The notes below the pieces were generated by a model that had not been told where the DNA came from, ran no database searches, and saw only the letters and a program-made list of their open reading frames with translations. A stretch of 64,000 nt of DNA. Origin: Aequorivita sp. H23M31. GTDB lineage: Bacteria; Bacteroidota; Bacteroidia; Flavobacteriales; Flavobacteriaceae. A program made the translations under genes and the position numbers. Location of the stretch: NCBI RefSeq assembly GCF_004022485.1, contig NZ_CP034951.1, positions 2,914,001 through 2,978,000 on the forward strand. Direction: 5' to 3'. The stretch's first letter is position 1; the number at the start of each line of letters is the position of its first letter. Positions 15,731-23,360 of the stretch are shown in pieces.

Positions 15731-16602
15731 TACACGTTGCGCTCAATGTATTTGATGATGGAATTGGCAATATCCTTTCCAGTTGCCGATTCAATTCCTT
15801 CCAAGCCGGGAGAGGAATTAACCTCAAGAATAAGGGGGCCGCGAGCGGATTGCAGCATGTCCACACCCGCAATTCCAAGTCCCAAGGCTCTAGCAGCTTT
15901 GAGGGCTGCAGTTTCCTCTTCATCCGTAAGTTTTATTACCGTAGCGCTTCCACCTCGATGTAGGTTGGAACGAAATTCTCCTTCTTTGGCCTGTCTTTTC
16001 ATTGCGCCTACTACTTGTCCATCCACAATAAAAGCACGTATGTCTGCACCGCCAGCTTCCTTGACAAATTCCTGAACAATCACCCTGGCCTGAAGATTAT
16101 TAAAAGCTTCAATAACTGATTCAGCTGCTTTTCTTGTTTCAACCAAAATAACTCCAATACCTTGAGTTCCTTCTAGCAATTTGATTATCACCGGAGCACC
16201 TCCTGCCTGATCTACAATCTCTTTGACATTTTTGGAATAGTTGGTAAAAACAGTTTTTGGCAATCCCAGTCCGGCACGGGATAGTATCTGCAGACTTCTC
16301 AACTTATCGCGCGAACGTACCAACGCCTGAGATTCTGTGGTAGTAAAACAGTGCATCATCTCGAACTGGCGAACTACGGCTGTTCCATAAAACGTAACGG
16401 AGGCTCCTATCCGCGGAATGATGGCATCGGTATGTCCAAGTTTTTGCCCCTTGTACATAATTACGGGATTCTTCTTTTCGATAACGATGTCGCATTTGGA
16501 ATGGTTGACTATTTCCACATCATGTTTTCTGGCTCTTGCCGCTTCCACAAGTCGCTTGGTAGAATAAAGATTTGCGTTCGCAGATAATATTTTAATGTTC
16601 AT
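15730..16602 (-). CDS. rimK: RimK family ATP-grasp alpha-L-amino-acid ligase
   Basis: A 290-residue ATP-grasp ligase. Escherichia coli RimK adds glutamates to the C-terminus of ribosomal protein S6 and can make poly-glutamate. Features: N-terminal preATP-grasp domain ([18 protein letters not shown]), [20 protein letters not shown], the ATP-binding loop [13 protein letters not shown] near residue 142, substrate-binding [17 protein letters not shown] near 189 and RSNLHRGG, and the metal-binding [13 protein letters not shown] near 261. The start overlaps the upstream protease-like gene by 11 bases and the stop overlaps the downstream deacylase by one, so the three are one operon. It is paralogous to the ligase at 17491-18366. 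Confidence 0.95.
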   Translation of the reverse strand: MNIKILSANANLYSTKRLVEAARARKHDVEIVNHSKCDIVIEKKNPVIMYKGQKLGHTDAIIPRIGASVTFYGTAVVRQFEMMHCFTTTESQALVRSRDKLRSLQILSRAGLGLPKTVFTNYSKNVKEIVDQAGGAPVIIKLLEGTQGIGVILVETRKAAESVIEAFNNLQARVIVQEFVKEAGGADIRAFIVDGQVVGAMKRQAKEGEFRSNLHRGGSATVIKLTDEEETAALKAARALGLGIAGVDMLQSARGPLILEVNSSPGLEGIESATGKDIANSIIKYIERNV

Positions 16603-17023
16603 TTTTAACTTTTAGTTTGAAGGATAGATTTGTTTTGTTAATATCTACTATAAATTTCTTGCTCAAAAAATTTCGACCCAAAAGTACGGGAAATCGCATC
16701 TCTTCTCTGTCACTTAACGTCAAGAATATCTCGGAGGTCTTGCCGAAAAGAATAATCTCGGTCTTGATTCTATATCGCGGTTCAGATTGGCCATTGCTGC
16801 TCTTTACGACCTTTACATCATATTCGTCAAAAACAATTTCCTTTTCGTGATAACTGGGATGCTCCTCGTCCAAAAAATTACACTTTAAATAGCCTTCTTC
16901 TATCTTAACGTTTTTGCAATGTATAGTAGAAGTATAAGCGCCTGTATCGACTTTCACCTCGATATCAAATAAATTTAAGAGAGGAAAATCTGCTTTATCT
17001 ATTCGTCCAATATTTCTTTTCAT
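16592..17023 (-). CDS. Retropepsin-like protein of the putative ATP-dependent zinc protease family, RimK-associated
   Basis: A 143-residue protein of the family long annotated as ATP-dependent zinc protease (PF05618), whose fold is that of a retroviral aspartic protease. The active-site signature is [12 protein letters not shown] near residue 25, with a second hydrophobic-Gly element [10 protein letters not shown] near residue 113. As a single-domain retropepsin it would have to dimerise. It has no signal peptide, so it is cytoplasmic. It overlaps rimK by 11 bases and is the first gene of the operon. Homologues accompany rimK in Proteobacteria (the rimB gene of pseudomonads), which supports a role in the same modification. 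The proteolytic target is unknown. Confidence 0.85.
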   Translation of the reverse strand: MKRNIGRIDKADFPLLNLFDIEVKVDTGAYTSTIHCKNVKIEEGYLKCNFLDEEHPSYHEKEIVFDEYDVKVVKSSNGQSEPRYRIKTEIILFGKTSEIFLTLSDREEMRFPVLLGRNFLSKKFIVDINKTNLSFKLKVKNEH

Positions 17024-17490
17024 TCGGAATTTGTCTATGGGCCACTTATTAAATAGACCATCATTCTATTTGATTACTGCAAGATAAATAATATAAATTC
17101 CAAATAACAGAAAACCAAAAAATTGAGCACTTTAAAATGAGAAACTATTAAAATAGGATCTGGCAGAACTACCTAATAATATAAAAACAAAAATCATTCT
17201 CCAGGAAAAGAAACAAGACCGTTGCGCTTCTAGAGCCAATCCCAAAAGCTTTCGGGAAAGACTAAATTTGTGAATGACTGATATTATGTATTATAACAAT
17301 TTTGATTAGCCAAGGTTGTAGTGTTTTATCTGCCATTTTGAATATGTGAAAAAGCGGGTGAACAATTCAATAACCTCTTGAGGACCCTTATAGTTCGTAT
17401 TGAAAGGAAGATCATCTTAAATTTAATTGGGCAACATTGAAAAATAAATATTGCTTTTTAGAATTTTTAACTTAGGAAGAGCATTAATAT
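17024..17490. other. Non-coding gap between the two RimK genes
   Basis: 467 bases with no credible reading frame, no clear promoter match and no terminator hairpin with a T run. It separates the RimK operon from the second RimK gene, so the two are probably transcribed separately. Confidence 0.6.
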
Positions 17491-18366
17491 CTATTTAATC
17501 CTATTTCGTTCGATATAGCCGATCACGCTTTTTGAGACGCTTTTGCCTGAAGTTGTTTCAATGCCTTCCAATCCAGGAGTGCTATTGATTTCGAGTACCA
17601 AAGGACCTTCTTTAGATTGTAATATGTCCACCCCGCAAAATCCCAATCCCATAGCTCGTGCTGCCTTGATAGCTACCTTTTCTTCATCAATGGAAAGTTG
17701 GATTTTTTCTGAAGTCCCTCCACGGTGCAGGTTGCTTCTAAATTCTCCACATTTCGAATTTCTTTTCATGGCGGCTACCACCACCCCGTCCACAATTATG
17801 GCTCGAATATCGGAGCCCTTAGCCTCTTCAATATATTCTTGAAGTAAAAATTTTACTCCCGCGGTCGAGAGGGTTTCAATGGTAGCCATGGCATTTTGAA
17901 TACTTTCCGTAAGGATTACACCTTCTCCGTGGGTACCTTCCAAGAGTTTTATAATAACCGGTTTCCCCCCAAATGAGGCCAACTGTTCTTCATATTCGAA
18001 GAAGGATGCGTAAAGGGTTTTGGGAACGGGAATTTGGTTCTTCGCCAATATCTGAAAGCAGGTCCACTTGTTACGGCTGTTTAGAATACCTTCGGAAGAG
18101 ACCACAGTAAAAACTCCCATTGCCTCAAACTGGCGTACCACGTTGGCGCCGAAATTAGTATTAGAAGCTCCAATCCTTGGAATAATAGCGTCAAAGAAAT
18201 CTATTTTCTCTCCTTCAAAATGTAGAAGTGACTTTCCTTTTTCAATGGAAAGATTGAAATAGGAGGGATCCAAAATTTCCACGGTGTGGTTGCGATCTTT
18301 CCCAGCTTTATAAAGACTTCTGGTTGAATATAGGGCTTCCCCGCGGGAAAGAATGGCGATGTTCAT
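17491..18366 (-). CDS. Second RimK family ATP-grasp ligase
   Basis: A 291-residue paralogue of the ligase at 15730-16602, alike along its whole length: [59 protein letters not shown] and LEINSTPGLEGIE are all present, so ATP, metal and acceptor sites look intact. The N-terminal domain (residues 1-60) and the lid around residues 95-130 differ most, which could change the acceptor. Unlike the first copy it has no protease or deacylase partner next to it. It lies 77 bases before the thioesterase stop on the same strand. Whether it glutamylates the same substrate cannot be told. Confidence 0.93.
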   Translation of the reverse strand: MNIAILSRGEALYSTRSLYKAGKDRNHTVEILDPSYFNLSIEKGKSLLHFEGEKIDFFDAIIPRIGASNTNFGANVVRQFEAMGVFTVVSSEGILNSRNKWTCFQILAKNQIPVPKTLYASFFEYEEQLASFGGKPVIIKLLEGTHGEGVILTESIQNAMATIETLSTAGVKFLLQEYIEEAKGSDIRAIIVDGVVVAAMKRNSKCGEFRSNLHRGGTSEKIQLSIDEEKVAIKAARAMGLGFCGVDILQSKEGPLVLEINSTPGLEGIETTSGKSVSKSVIGYIERNRIK

Positions 18367-18443
18367 AGATGGTTATTGTAGAAGTGAATTAATTTAAATG
18401 CCTTTCGTTTCTCAATTCAACAGCCCTAAAATTGAAAAGTTAA

Positions 18444-18953
18444 TTAATTGAATAATGCTTTCAACTCCGTTGCTTCGCTTGGTTTCATTTTTCCTGCCAA
18501 TACCAAACTTAATTGTTTTCGGCGCAGAGCCGCTTCAAACCGTTTTTTTTCGACTTCTGTTTCCGGTATTAATTCCGGTACTCTTACCGGCCTACCAGTT
18601 TCATCAACCGCTACAAAGGTATAAATAGCTTCGTTGGAAATGCTCCGTTCCCCGCTTTCCCTATCCTCGATAAATACATCCATATATACCTCCATGGAGC
18701 TGGAAAATGCTCGCGAGACTTTGGCTTCCACGGTAACAACACTTCCCAGAGGAATCATTTTGCTGAATGCCACGTGGTTCACCGAAGCCGTAACAACTAT
18801 TCGTCTGCTATGTCTTCGAGCAGCAATACTAGCGGCACGATCCATTCTAGCGAGCAGTTCGCCACCAAACATATTTCCAATAGGATTGGTTTCGCTAGGT
18901 AGTACGAGATCGGTTATAATCGTGAGTGAGTCACTGGGATTTTTAGGAGTCAT
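18444..18953 (-). CDS. Acyl-CoA thioesterase, hotdog fold
   Basis: A 169-residue cytoplasmic thioesterase of the YciA/cytosolic acyl-CoA hydrolase group. The signature TNPIGNMFGGELLARMDRAA, with the catalytic Asp in the helix after the glycine turn, lies near residue 22, followed by ASVNHVAFSKMIPLGSVV and the strand NEAIYTFVAVDETGRPV. The C-terminal helix (KKRFEAALRRKQLS) is typical. Such enzymes release CoA from excess or stalled acyl-CoAs. A possible minus-strand -7 box (reverse complement of CAAATATA at 19083-19090) would give a leader of about 130 bases; this is weak. Confidence 0.93.
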   Translation of the reverse strand: MTPKNPSDSLTIITDLVLPSETNPIGNMFGGELLARMDRAASIAARRHSRRIVVTASVNHVAFSKMIPLGSVVTVEAKVSRAFSSSMEVYMDVFIEDRESGERSISNEAIYTFVAVDETGRPVRVPELIPETEVEKKRFEAALRRKQLSLVLAGKMKPSEATELKALFN

Positions 18954-19194
18954 TTGCGATATTTATTAGGAGTCTACAAGTGAATATATCGGGATAGAAA
19001 ATGGAGTTAATAAGGAATGAGTTTTTGTCTGTTTTGTTTCCGACAGTGTTTTTAGACTTCCAACTTGTTAGATTTTTTTTTGCAAATATAACATAGAAAT
19101 AAAAAGGGAAGGGAAAATAATAAATGTCAACTTAAATATTGACAAGAAACTTTTGAAATAATAAGTTGGGATAAAATGGGAAACGACTTATGGG

Positions 19195-20130
19195 CTAGTC
19201 GATTTCCTGTACAAGAAGCCAGGCATCTGGATTTTCATCACGTTGAATTTCGTGGAGTTTTTTAAGAGCGTCAATTCTTTCCTCAAAACTAGCATATATT
19301 ACCTGATGTAGGCCATAGCGAGTAACCCCCATATTCATTGGAGAATAACCTTTTTCTCGAAGTTGTTCTATTTTTTTATCGGCATTTTCCTCCAATCTAT
19401 AGGCTCCTGCAACAAGATGGTATTTTCCTATTTGTTTTGCAAGCTCCAGGTTTATTACAGGCAGTGGATTTTCAATAACGAAAGTGGCTTCCTGAATCTG
19501 GTTTTCAACCAGCGAGTTGGCCTTTTGGCGTTGTGCAAAATTATATTTTTGGACCTGATTTTCGTACAGCTTCATTCCAGCAAAACCCGAGGCCGTTAGA
19601 GCAATAGCAGCGACAGCAGCATATTTTAAATAGGGTCTGGAAACTCTTTGCTGGGTGGCAAGGTTAACAACTCCTTTATCCGTTTTTACCACAGTTTCCC
19701 CTTGGATAATGCGACTTATTTCTGGAGAAACAAAACTGGAAAGTCCAAAAGAAGCCGTATTGAAATTTTGTTTATTCAAGGGCTCAAATTGTATAGCTCT
19801 TTCTTCGTTCAACGAAAATTCACCAATATTTTTTATGGAAATTGGATTTCCTGCATTCAACTCCGTGTTAAGATGGGCAGAAAATTTGCGGACTCTTTGG
19901 AGTGCCGTTTCATAAGAACATTTTTCTGCCGAAGCAACATAATTTGCCAACAAACCATCATTAACTTGAAGCTGCCTGTTGAAGGATAAAACCTTGGACG
20001 GGGGATAAAAGGTGTTTGTTGCTTGTTCTATCCTAGCGGATTGATTTCGAGTAAGAAATGCCCCGAAACCCGGGATTATCACGCATTCGTAGCGGTATAA
20101 TAAATCGGCTATATAATTGGATAGTTGCAT
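19195..20130 (-). CDS. HU-like (CCDC81-type) and SPOR domain membrane protein
   Basis: A 311-residue protein with an N-terminal pair of HU-like domains of the bacterial CCDC81 type (LLYRYECVIIPGFGAFLT at about residue 15, then a second unit with PISIKNIGEFSL near 100), a single transmembrane helix (YLKYAAVAAIALTASGFAGM near residue 170) and a C-terminal SPOR domain (KYHLVAGAYRLEENADKKIE, about residues 235-305) that binds denuded glycan strands of peptidoglycan at division sites. So it could link a cytoplasmic partner or DNA to septal cell wall. An upstream ATG at 20148 would add six residues, but it lies upstream of a good promoter, so I choose 20130. The mRNA would then be nearly leaderless. 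Confidence 0.88.
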   Translation of the reverse strand: MQLSNYIADLLYRYECVIIPGFGAFLTRNQSARIEQATNTFYPPSKVLSFNRQLQVNDGLLANYVASAEKCSYETALQRVRKFSAHLNTELNAGNPISIKNIGEFSLNEERAIQFEPLNKQNFNTASFGLSSFVSPEISRIIQGETVVKTDKGVVNLATQQRVSRPYLKYAAVAAIALTASGFAGMKLYENQVQKYNFAQRQKANSLVENQIQEATFVIENPLPVINLELAKQIGKYHLVAGAYRLEENADKKIEQLREKGYSPMNMGVTRYGLHQVIYASFEERIDALKKLHEIQRDENPDAWLLVQEID

Positions 20131-20135
20131 AAAAA

Positions 20136-20165
20136 CAAAGTTAACCATTTTTTGAGCGTTTCCAA
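20136..20165 (-). promoter_or_regulatory. Promoter of the HU/SPOR gene
   Basis: On the minus strand TTG (20165-20163), a 19-base spacer, then TAACTTTG (20143-20136). The -7 box ends only 5 bases before the ATG at 20130, so transcription should begin at or next to the start codon. Confidence 0.6.
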
Positions 20166-20239
20166 TTTTTGTTTTTGGTATTTATTAACAACGTAAATAG
20201 TTGTATTTTTAATTTTCCTCCCTGTTAAAATTCATCGCA

Positions 20240-21343
20240 ATGCTTTCAAACAAAGAACTTCGCTACACCCTTGCGCTACAACGAATTCCCAATCTTGGTG
20301 ATATCTCGGCAAAGAAACTCTTGCGAAAAGTAGGTTCTGCGGAAGGAATTTTTAAAGAGAAAAAAAGCACTCTAGCCAAAATTGATGGCTTTGGAGTTGT
20401 TCGTTTAAAAGAGATAAATATGAAACTTCAACTCGAGCAGGCGGATGAAGAACTCAGATTTATTGAGGATAATGAAGTGGAGTGGACTTATTTTCAGGAC
20501 AAAAATTATCCTGAAAATCTTAAACACTGCCTCGATGGTCCCATCCTTCTTTTTCAGCGAGGAAATATCGATTTGGGAAACAAGAAGATAATCAGCATTG
20601 TTGGTACACGAAAAATAACTAGTTATGGCAATGCTTTCTGTCAAAATCTTATAGAGGAATTGGCACCCTTAAATCCCGTTATCGTATCCGGTTTGGCTTA
20701 TGGGGTGGACATCTGCGCTCATAAAGCAGCAATGAATAATAATCTTCAAACTATTGGATGTTTGGCACACGGTCTAAACCAAACCTATCCTCGTGAACAT
20801 AAGAAATACCTAAAAAAGCTAGAGGAGAACGGAGGTGTTTTCACTGAATTTTGGAGCAGTGATAAATTTGAAAAAACAAACTTTTTAAAACGAAATCGTG
20901 TTATCGGCGGTCTATCGGAAGCAACAATAGTTATCGAATCGGCAGATAAAGGTGGTAGTCTCGTTACGGCAGATATTGCCCATTCATACAACCGTGAAGT
21001 TTTCGCCCTTCCGGGAAGAGCTACGGATGCACAAAGTAGGGGTTGCAATACTCTTATAAAACAACAGAAAGCACACCTCCTTACATCGGCGGCAGACATT
21101 ATTTATCATTTGGGATGGGAGTTGCAGGAGACGAAAAAACCGCTTCAGACACAACTTTTTGTTGAATTAGATGAAGATGAAAAGATTATTTTCAGATTCC
21201 TGAAGGAAAAAGAAAAAGAATTGTTGGATATCATCGCACTTGAATGTAACCTTCCTGTTTTTAAAGTTGCAACTCTTTTGATGAATATGGAGATTAAGGG
21301 AGTGGTAAGACCTTTGCCGGGCAAACTTTTTCAGTTGGTATGA
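20240..21343 (+). CDS. dprA: DNA-processing protein DprA
   Basis: A 367-residue protein that binds incoming single-stranded DNA and loads RecA during natural transformation. An N-terminal helix-hairpin-helix region (RIPNLGDISAKKLLRKVGS) precedes the Rossmann-like domain, with IVGTRKITSYG, VSGLAYGVDICAHKAAM, GLNQTYPREH, FLKRNRVIGGLSEATIVIE and SLVTADIAHSYNREVFALPG, all classic. The C-terminal winged-helix domain (LLDIIALECNLPVFKVATLL) is present, so the protein is full length. It is divergent from the HU/SPOR gene and 172 bases before uvrC. The presence of dprA is compatible with natural competence but does not prove it. Confidence 0.97.
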   Translation: MLSNKELRYTLALQRIPNLGDISAKKLLRKVGSAEGIFKEKKSTLAKIDGFGVVRLKEINMKLQLEQADEELRFIEDNEVEWTYFQDKNYPENLKHCLDGPILLFQRGNIDLGNKKIISIVGTRKITSYGNAFCQNLIEELAPLNPVIVSGLAYGVDICAHKAAMNNNLQTIGCLAHGLNQTYPREHKKYLKKLEENGGVFTEFWSSDKFEKTNFLKRNRVIGGLSEATIVIESADKGGSLVTADIAHSYNREVFALPGRATDAQSRGCNTLIKQQKAHLLTSAADIIYHLGWELQETKKPLQTQLFVELDEDEKIIFRFLKEKEKELLDIIALECNLPVFKVATLLMNMEIKGVVRPLPGKLFQLV

Positions 21344-21502
21344 AAGGATAATATTAGCTTTTGTTGCCTTGAGTCAATCTACGGTGGTCAGGATAAACCT
21401 AAATCGAAAGGTCGCGCAAAAACTTCTCGATGACGCTCGGCTTGACAAATTTATCTCCTACTTTTCATCTTAAAATCGTTTCGAAAAAAAGAAGCAATCC
21501 AG

Positions 21503-21510
21503 TATCTTTG
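21503..21510 (+). promoter_or_regulatory. Candidate -7 element TATCTTTG of uvrC
   Basis: TATCTTTG matches TAnnTTTG and ends 5 bases before the uvrC ATG at 21516. A TTCG lies 19 bases upstream as a poor -33 box. If used, the transcript would be leaderless. Confidence 0.45.
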
Positions 21511-21515
21511 AGGCT

Positions 21516-23309
21516 ATGGCCAATGCTTCAATAACACTGCAGATTTCCACGCTTCCCGATTCTCCAGGAGTTTATCAATATTATGATAAGGATGATAAAT
21601 TGCTGTATGTAGGTAAAGCGAAAAATCTTAAAAAACGTGTCTCATCCTATTTTACCAAAAATTTCGATAATAATAAAACAAGGGTCCTGGTAAAAAAGAT
21701 TGCGACTATCAAGCATATAGTCGTTGAAACGGAGACCGACGCGCTTTTGCTGGAAAACAATCTTATTAAAAATTATCAGCCACGGTATAATGTTCTTTTA
21801 AAGGACGATAAAAGTTATCCTTGGATTTGCATTAAGAATGAAAGGTTTCCGCGCGTATTTAGCACCCGTCAGGTTATCCGTGATGGCTCGGAATATTACG
21901 GTCCCTACACAAGTATGAAAACCGTCCACATACTTATGGACCTTATAAGGGGTTTATACCCACTTCGCACCTGCAATTATGACCTTTCAAAAAAGAATAT
22001 AAAAGAAGGAAAATTTAAAGTTTGTTTGGAATACCATTTAGGAAATTGTCTAGGTCCCTGCGAGGGCCTGTTTTCCGAAAAAGATTATATGGAGAACATT
22101 GATGCCATAAGGAACATTATAAAAGGGAATTTCAAAAATTCATTGAACAAATTTAAGGGCCAGATGAAAAGATTGGCGGAGGATCTTAAGTTTGAGGAGG
22201 CTCAGAGAATCAAAGAAAAGATAGATGTTCTGGAAAACTATCAATCCAAATCAACGGTAGTAAATCCGAGAATCAACAATGTGGATGTTTTCTCTATTAT
22301 CGCAGACGAAAGTTTTGCTTATGTTAATTTTTTGCAGATTTCGCACGGAGCTATAATTCGGTCGCATACCTTGGAACTTAAGAAGAAATTGGATGAATCT
22401 GATGAAGATCTTTTGTTGCTTGGAATCGTAGAAATGCGACAACGTTTCAATTCCCTCTCCAAGGAGATTTACGTTCCTTTTGAAGTTGATCTTGGAGAAG
22501 ATGTGAAAGTGCATGTTCCGAAACTGGGGGACAAAAAACAAATCCTCGATCTATCGGAAAGGAATGCCAAATACTTCCGAATGGAGCGTTTTAAACAGAC
22601 CAAGATTGTAGATCCAGAACGGCATGAAAAACGGATTATGGCGCAGATGAAAAAGGATCTCCGTCTTTCCGAGGAACCTAGGCATATTGAATGTTTTGAC
22701 AATAGTAACATTCAGGGAAGTAATCCTGTAGCAGCGTGTGTTGTATTTAAAAATGGAAAACCAAGCAAAAAGGATTATAGAAAATTCAATATAAAAACGG
22801 TGGTTGGACCTGATGATTTCGCTTCTATGGAAGAAGTTGTTTATCGCCGTTACAAAAGATTATTGGATGAGGAGCAACCCTTACCGCAACTTATCATCAT
22901 TGATGGGGGAAAGGGGCAACTCTCCTCTGCTTTGAAAAGTCTGGATCGATTGGGTTTGCGAGGAAAAATAGCTATAATTGGAATAGCCAAGCGCTTGGAG
23001 GAACTATTCTATCCGGACGATCCCATTCCGCTGTATTTGGATAAAAAGAGTGAAACGCTGAAAATTATCCAACAATTGCGTAATGAGGCACACAGATTCG
23101 GAATTACCTTTCACCGCAGCAAAAGAAGTAAACAGGCTTTGGATACGGAATTGGAAACAATTCCAGGTGTCGGGGAGAAAACGATTATAACTCTTTTAGG
23201 CCATTTTAAAAGTAAAAAACGAATTGCTAGTGCTAGTTTCGAGGAACTAGCCGATATTGTGGGGGAAAGTCGGGCGAAGAAATTAGTTCAACATTTTTCC
23301 GAAAAGTGA
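21516..23309 (+). CDS. uvrC: Excinuclease ABC subunit C (UvrC)
   Basis: A 597-residue nuclease that makes both incisions in UvrABC nucleotide excision repair. Domains in order: GIY-YIG nuclease (LPDSPGVYQYYDKDDKLLYV, residues 12-100), a Cys cluster (CNYDLS to CLEYHLGNCLGPCEG) near 150-180, the UVR domain (LAEDLKFEEAQRIKEKID) near 220, the RNase H-like C-terminal nuclease with CFDNSNIQGSNPVA near 394 and IIIDGGKGQLSSAL near 463, and tandem helix-hairpin-helix motifs (ETIPGVGEKTIITLL) at the end. All parts are intact. There is only one plausible start, and the promoter-like box lies immediately before it. Confidence 0.98.
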   Translation: MANASITLQISTLPDSPGVYQYYDKDDKLLYVGKAKNLKKRVSSYFTKNFDNNKTRVLVKKIATIKHIVVETETDALLLENNLIKNYQPRYNVLLKDDKSYPWICIKNERFPRVFSTRQVIRDGSEYYGPYTSMKTVHILMDLIRGLYPLRTCNYDLSKKNIKEGKFKVCLEYHLGNCLGPCEGLFSEKDYMENIDAIRNIIKGNFKNSLNKFKGQMKRLAEDLKFEEAQRIKEKIDVLENYQSKSTVVNPRINNVDVFSIIADESFAYVNFLQISHGAIIRSHTLELKKKLDESDEDLLLLGIVEMRQRFNSLSKEIYVPFEVDLGEDVKVHVPKLGDKKQILDLSERNAKYFRMERFKQTKIVDPERHEKRIMAQMKKDLRLSEEPRHIECFDNSNIQGSNPVAACVVFKNGKPSKKDYRKFNIKTVVGPDDFASMEEVVYRRYKRLLDEEQPLPQLIIIDGGKGQLSSALKSLDRLGLRGKIAIIGIAKRLEELFYPDDPIPLYLDKKSETLKIIQQLRNEAHRFGITFHRSKRSKQALDTELETIPGVGEKTIITLLGHFKSKKRIASASFEELADIVGESRAKKLVQHFSEK

Positions 23310-23360
23310 TATAATAATATTTCTTTACCATCAGTTTGAGAACCCAAAAAGAATGTATTA

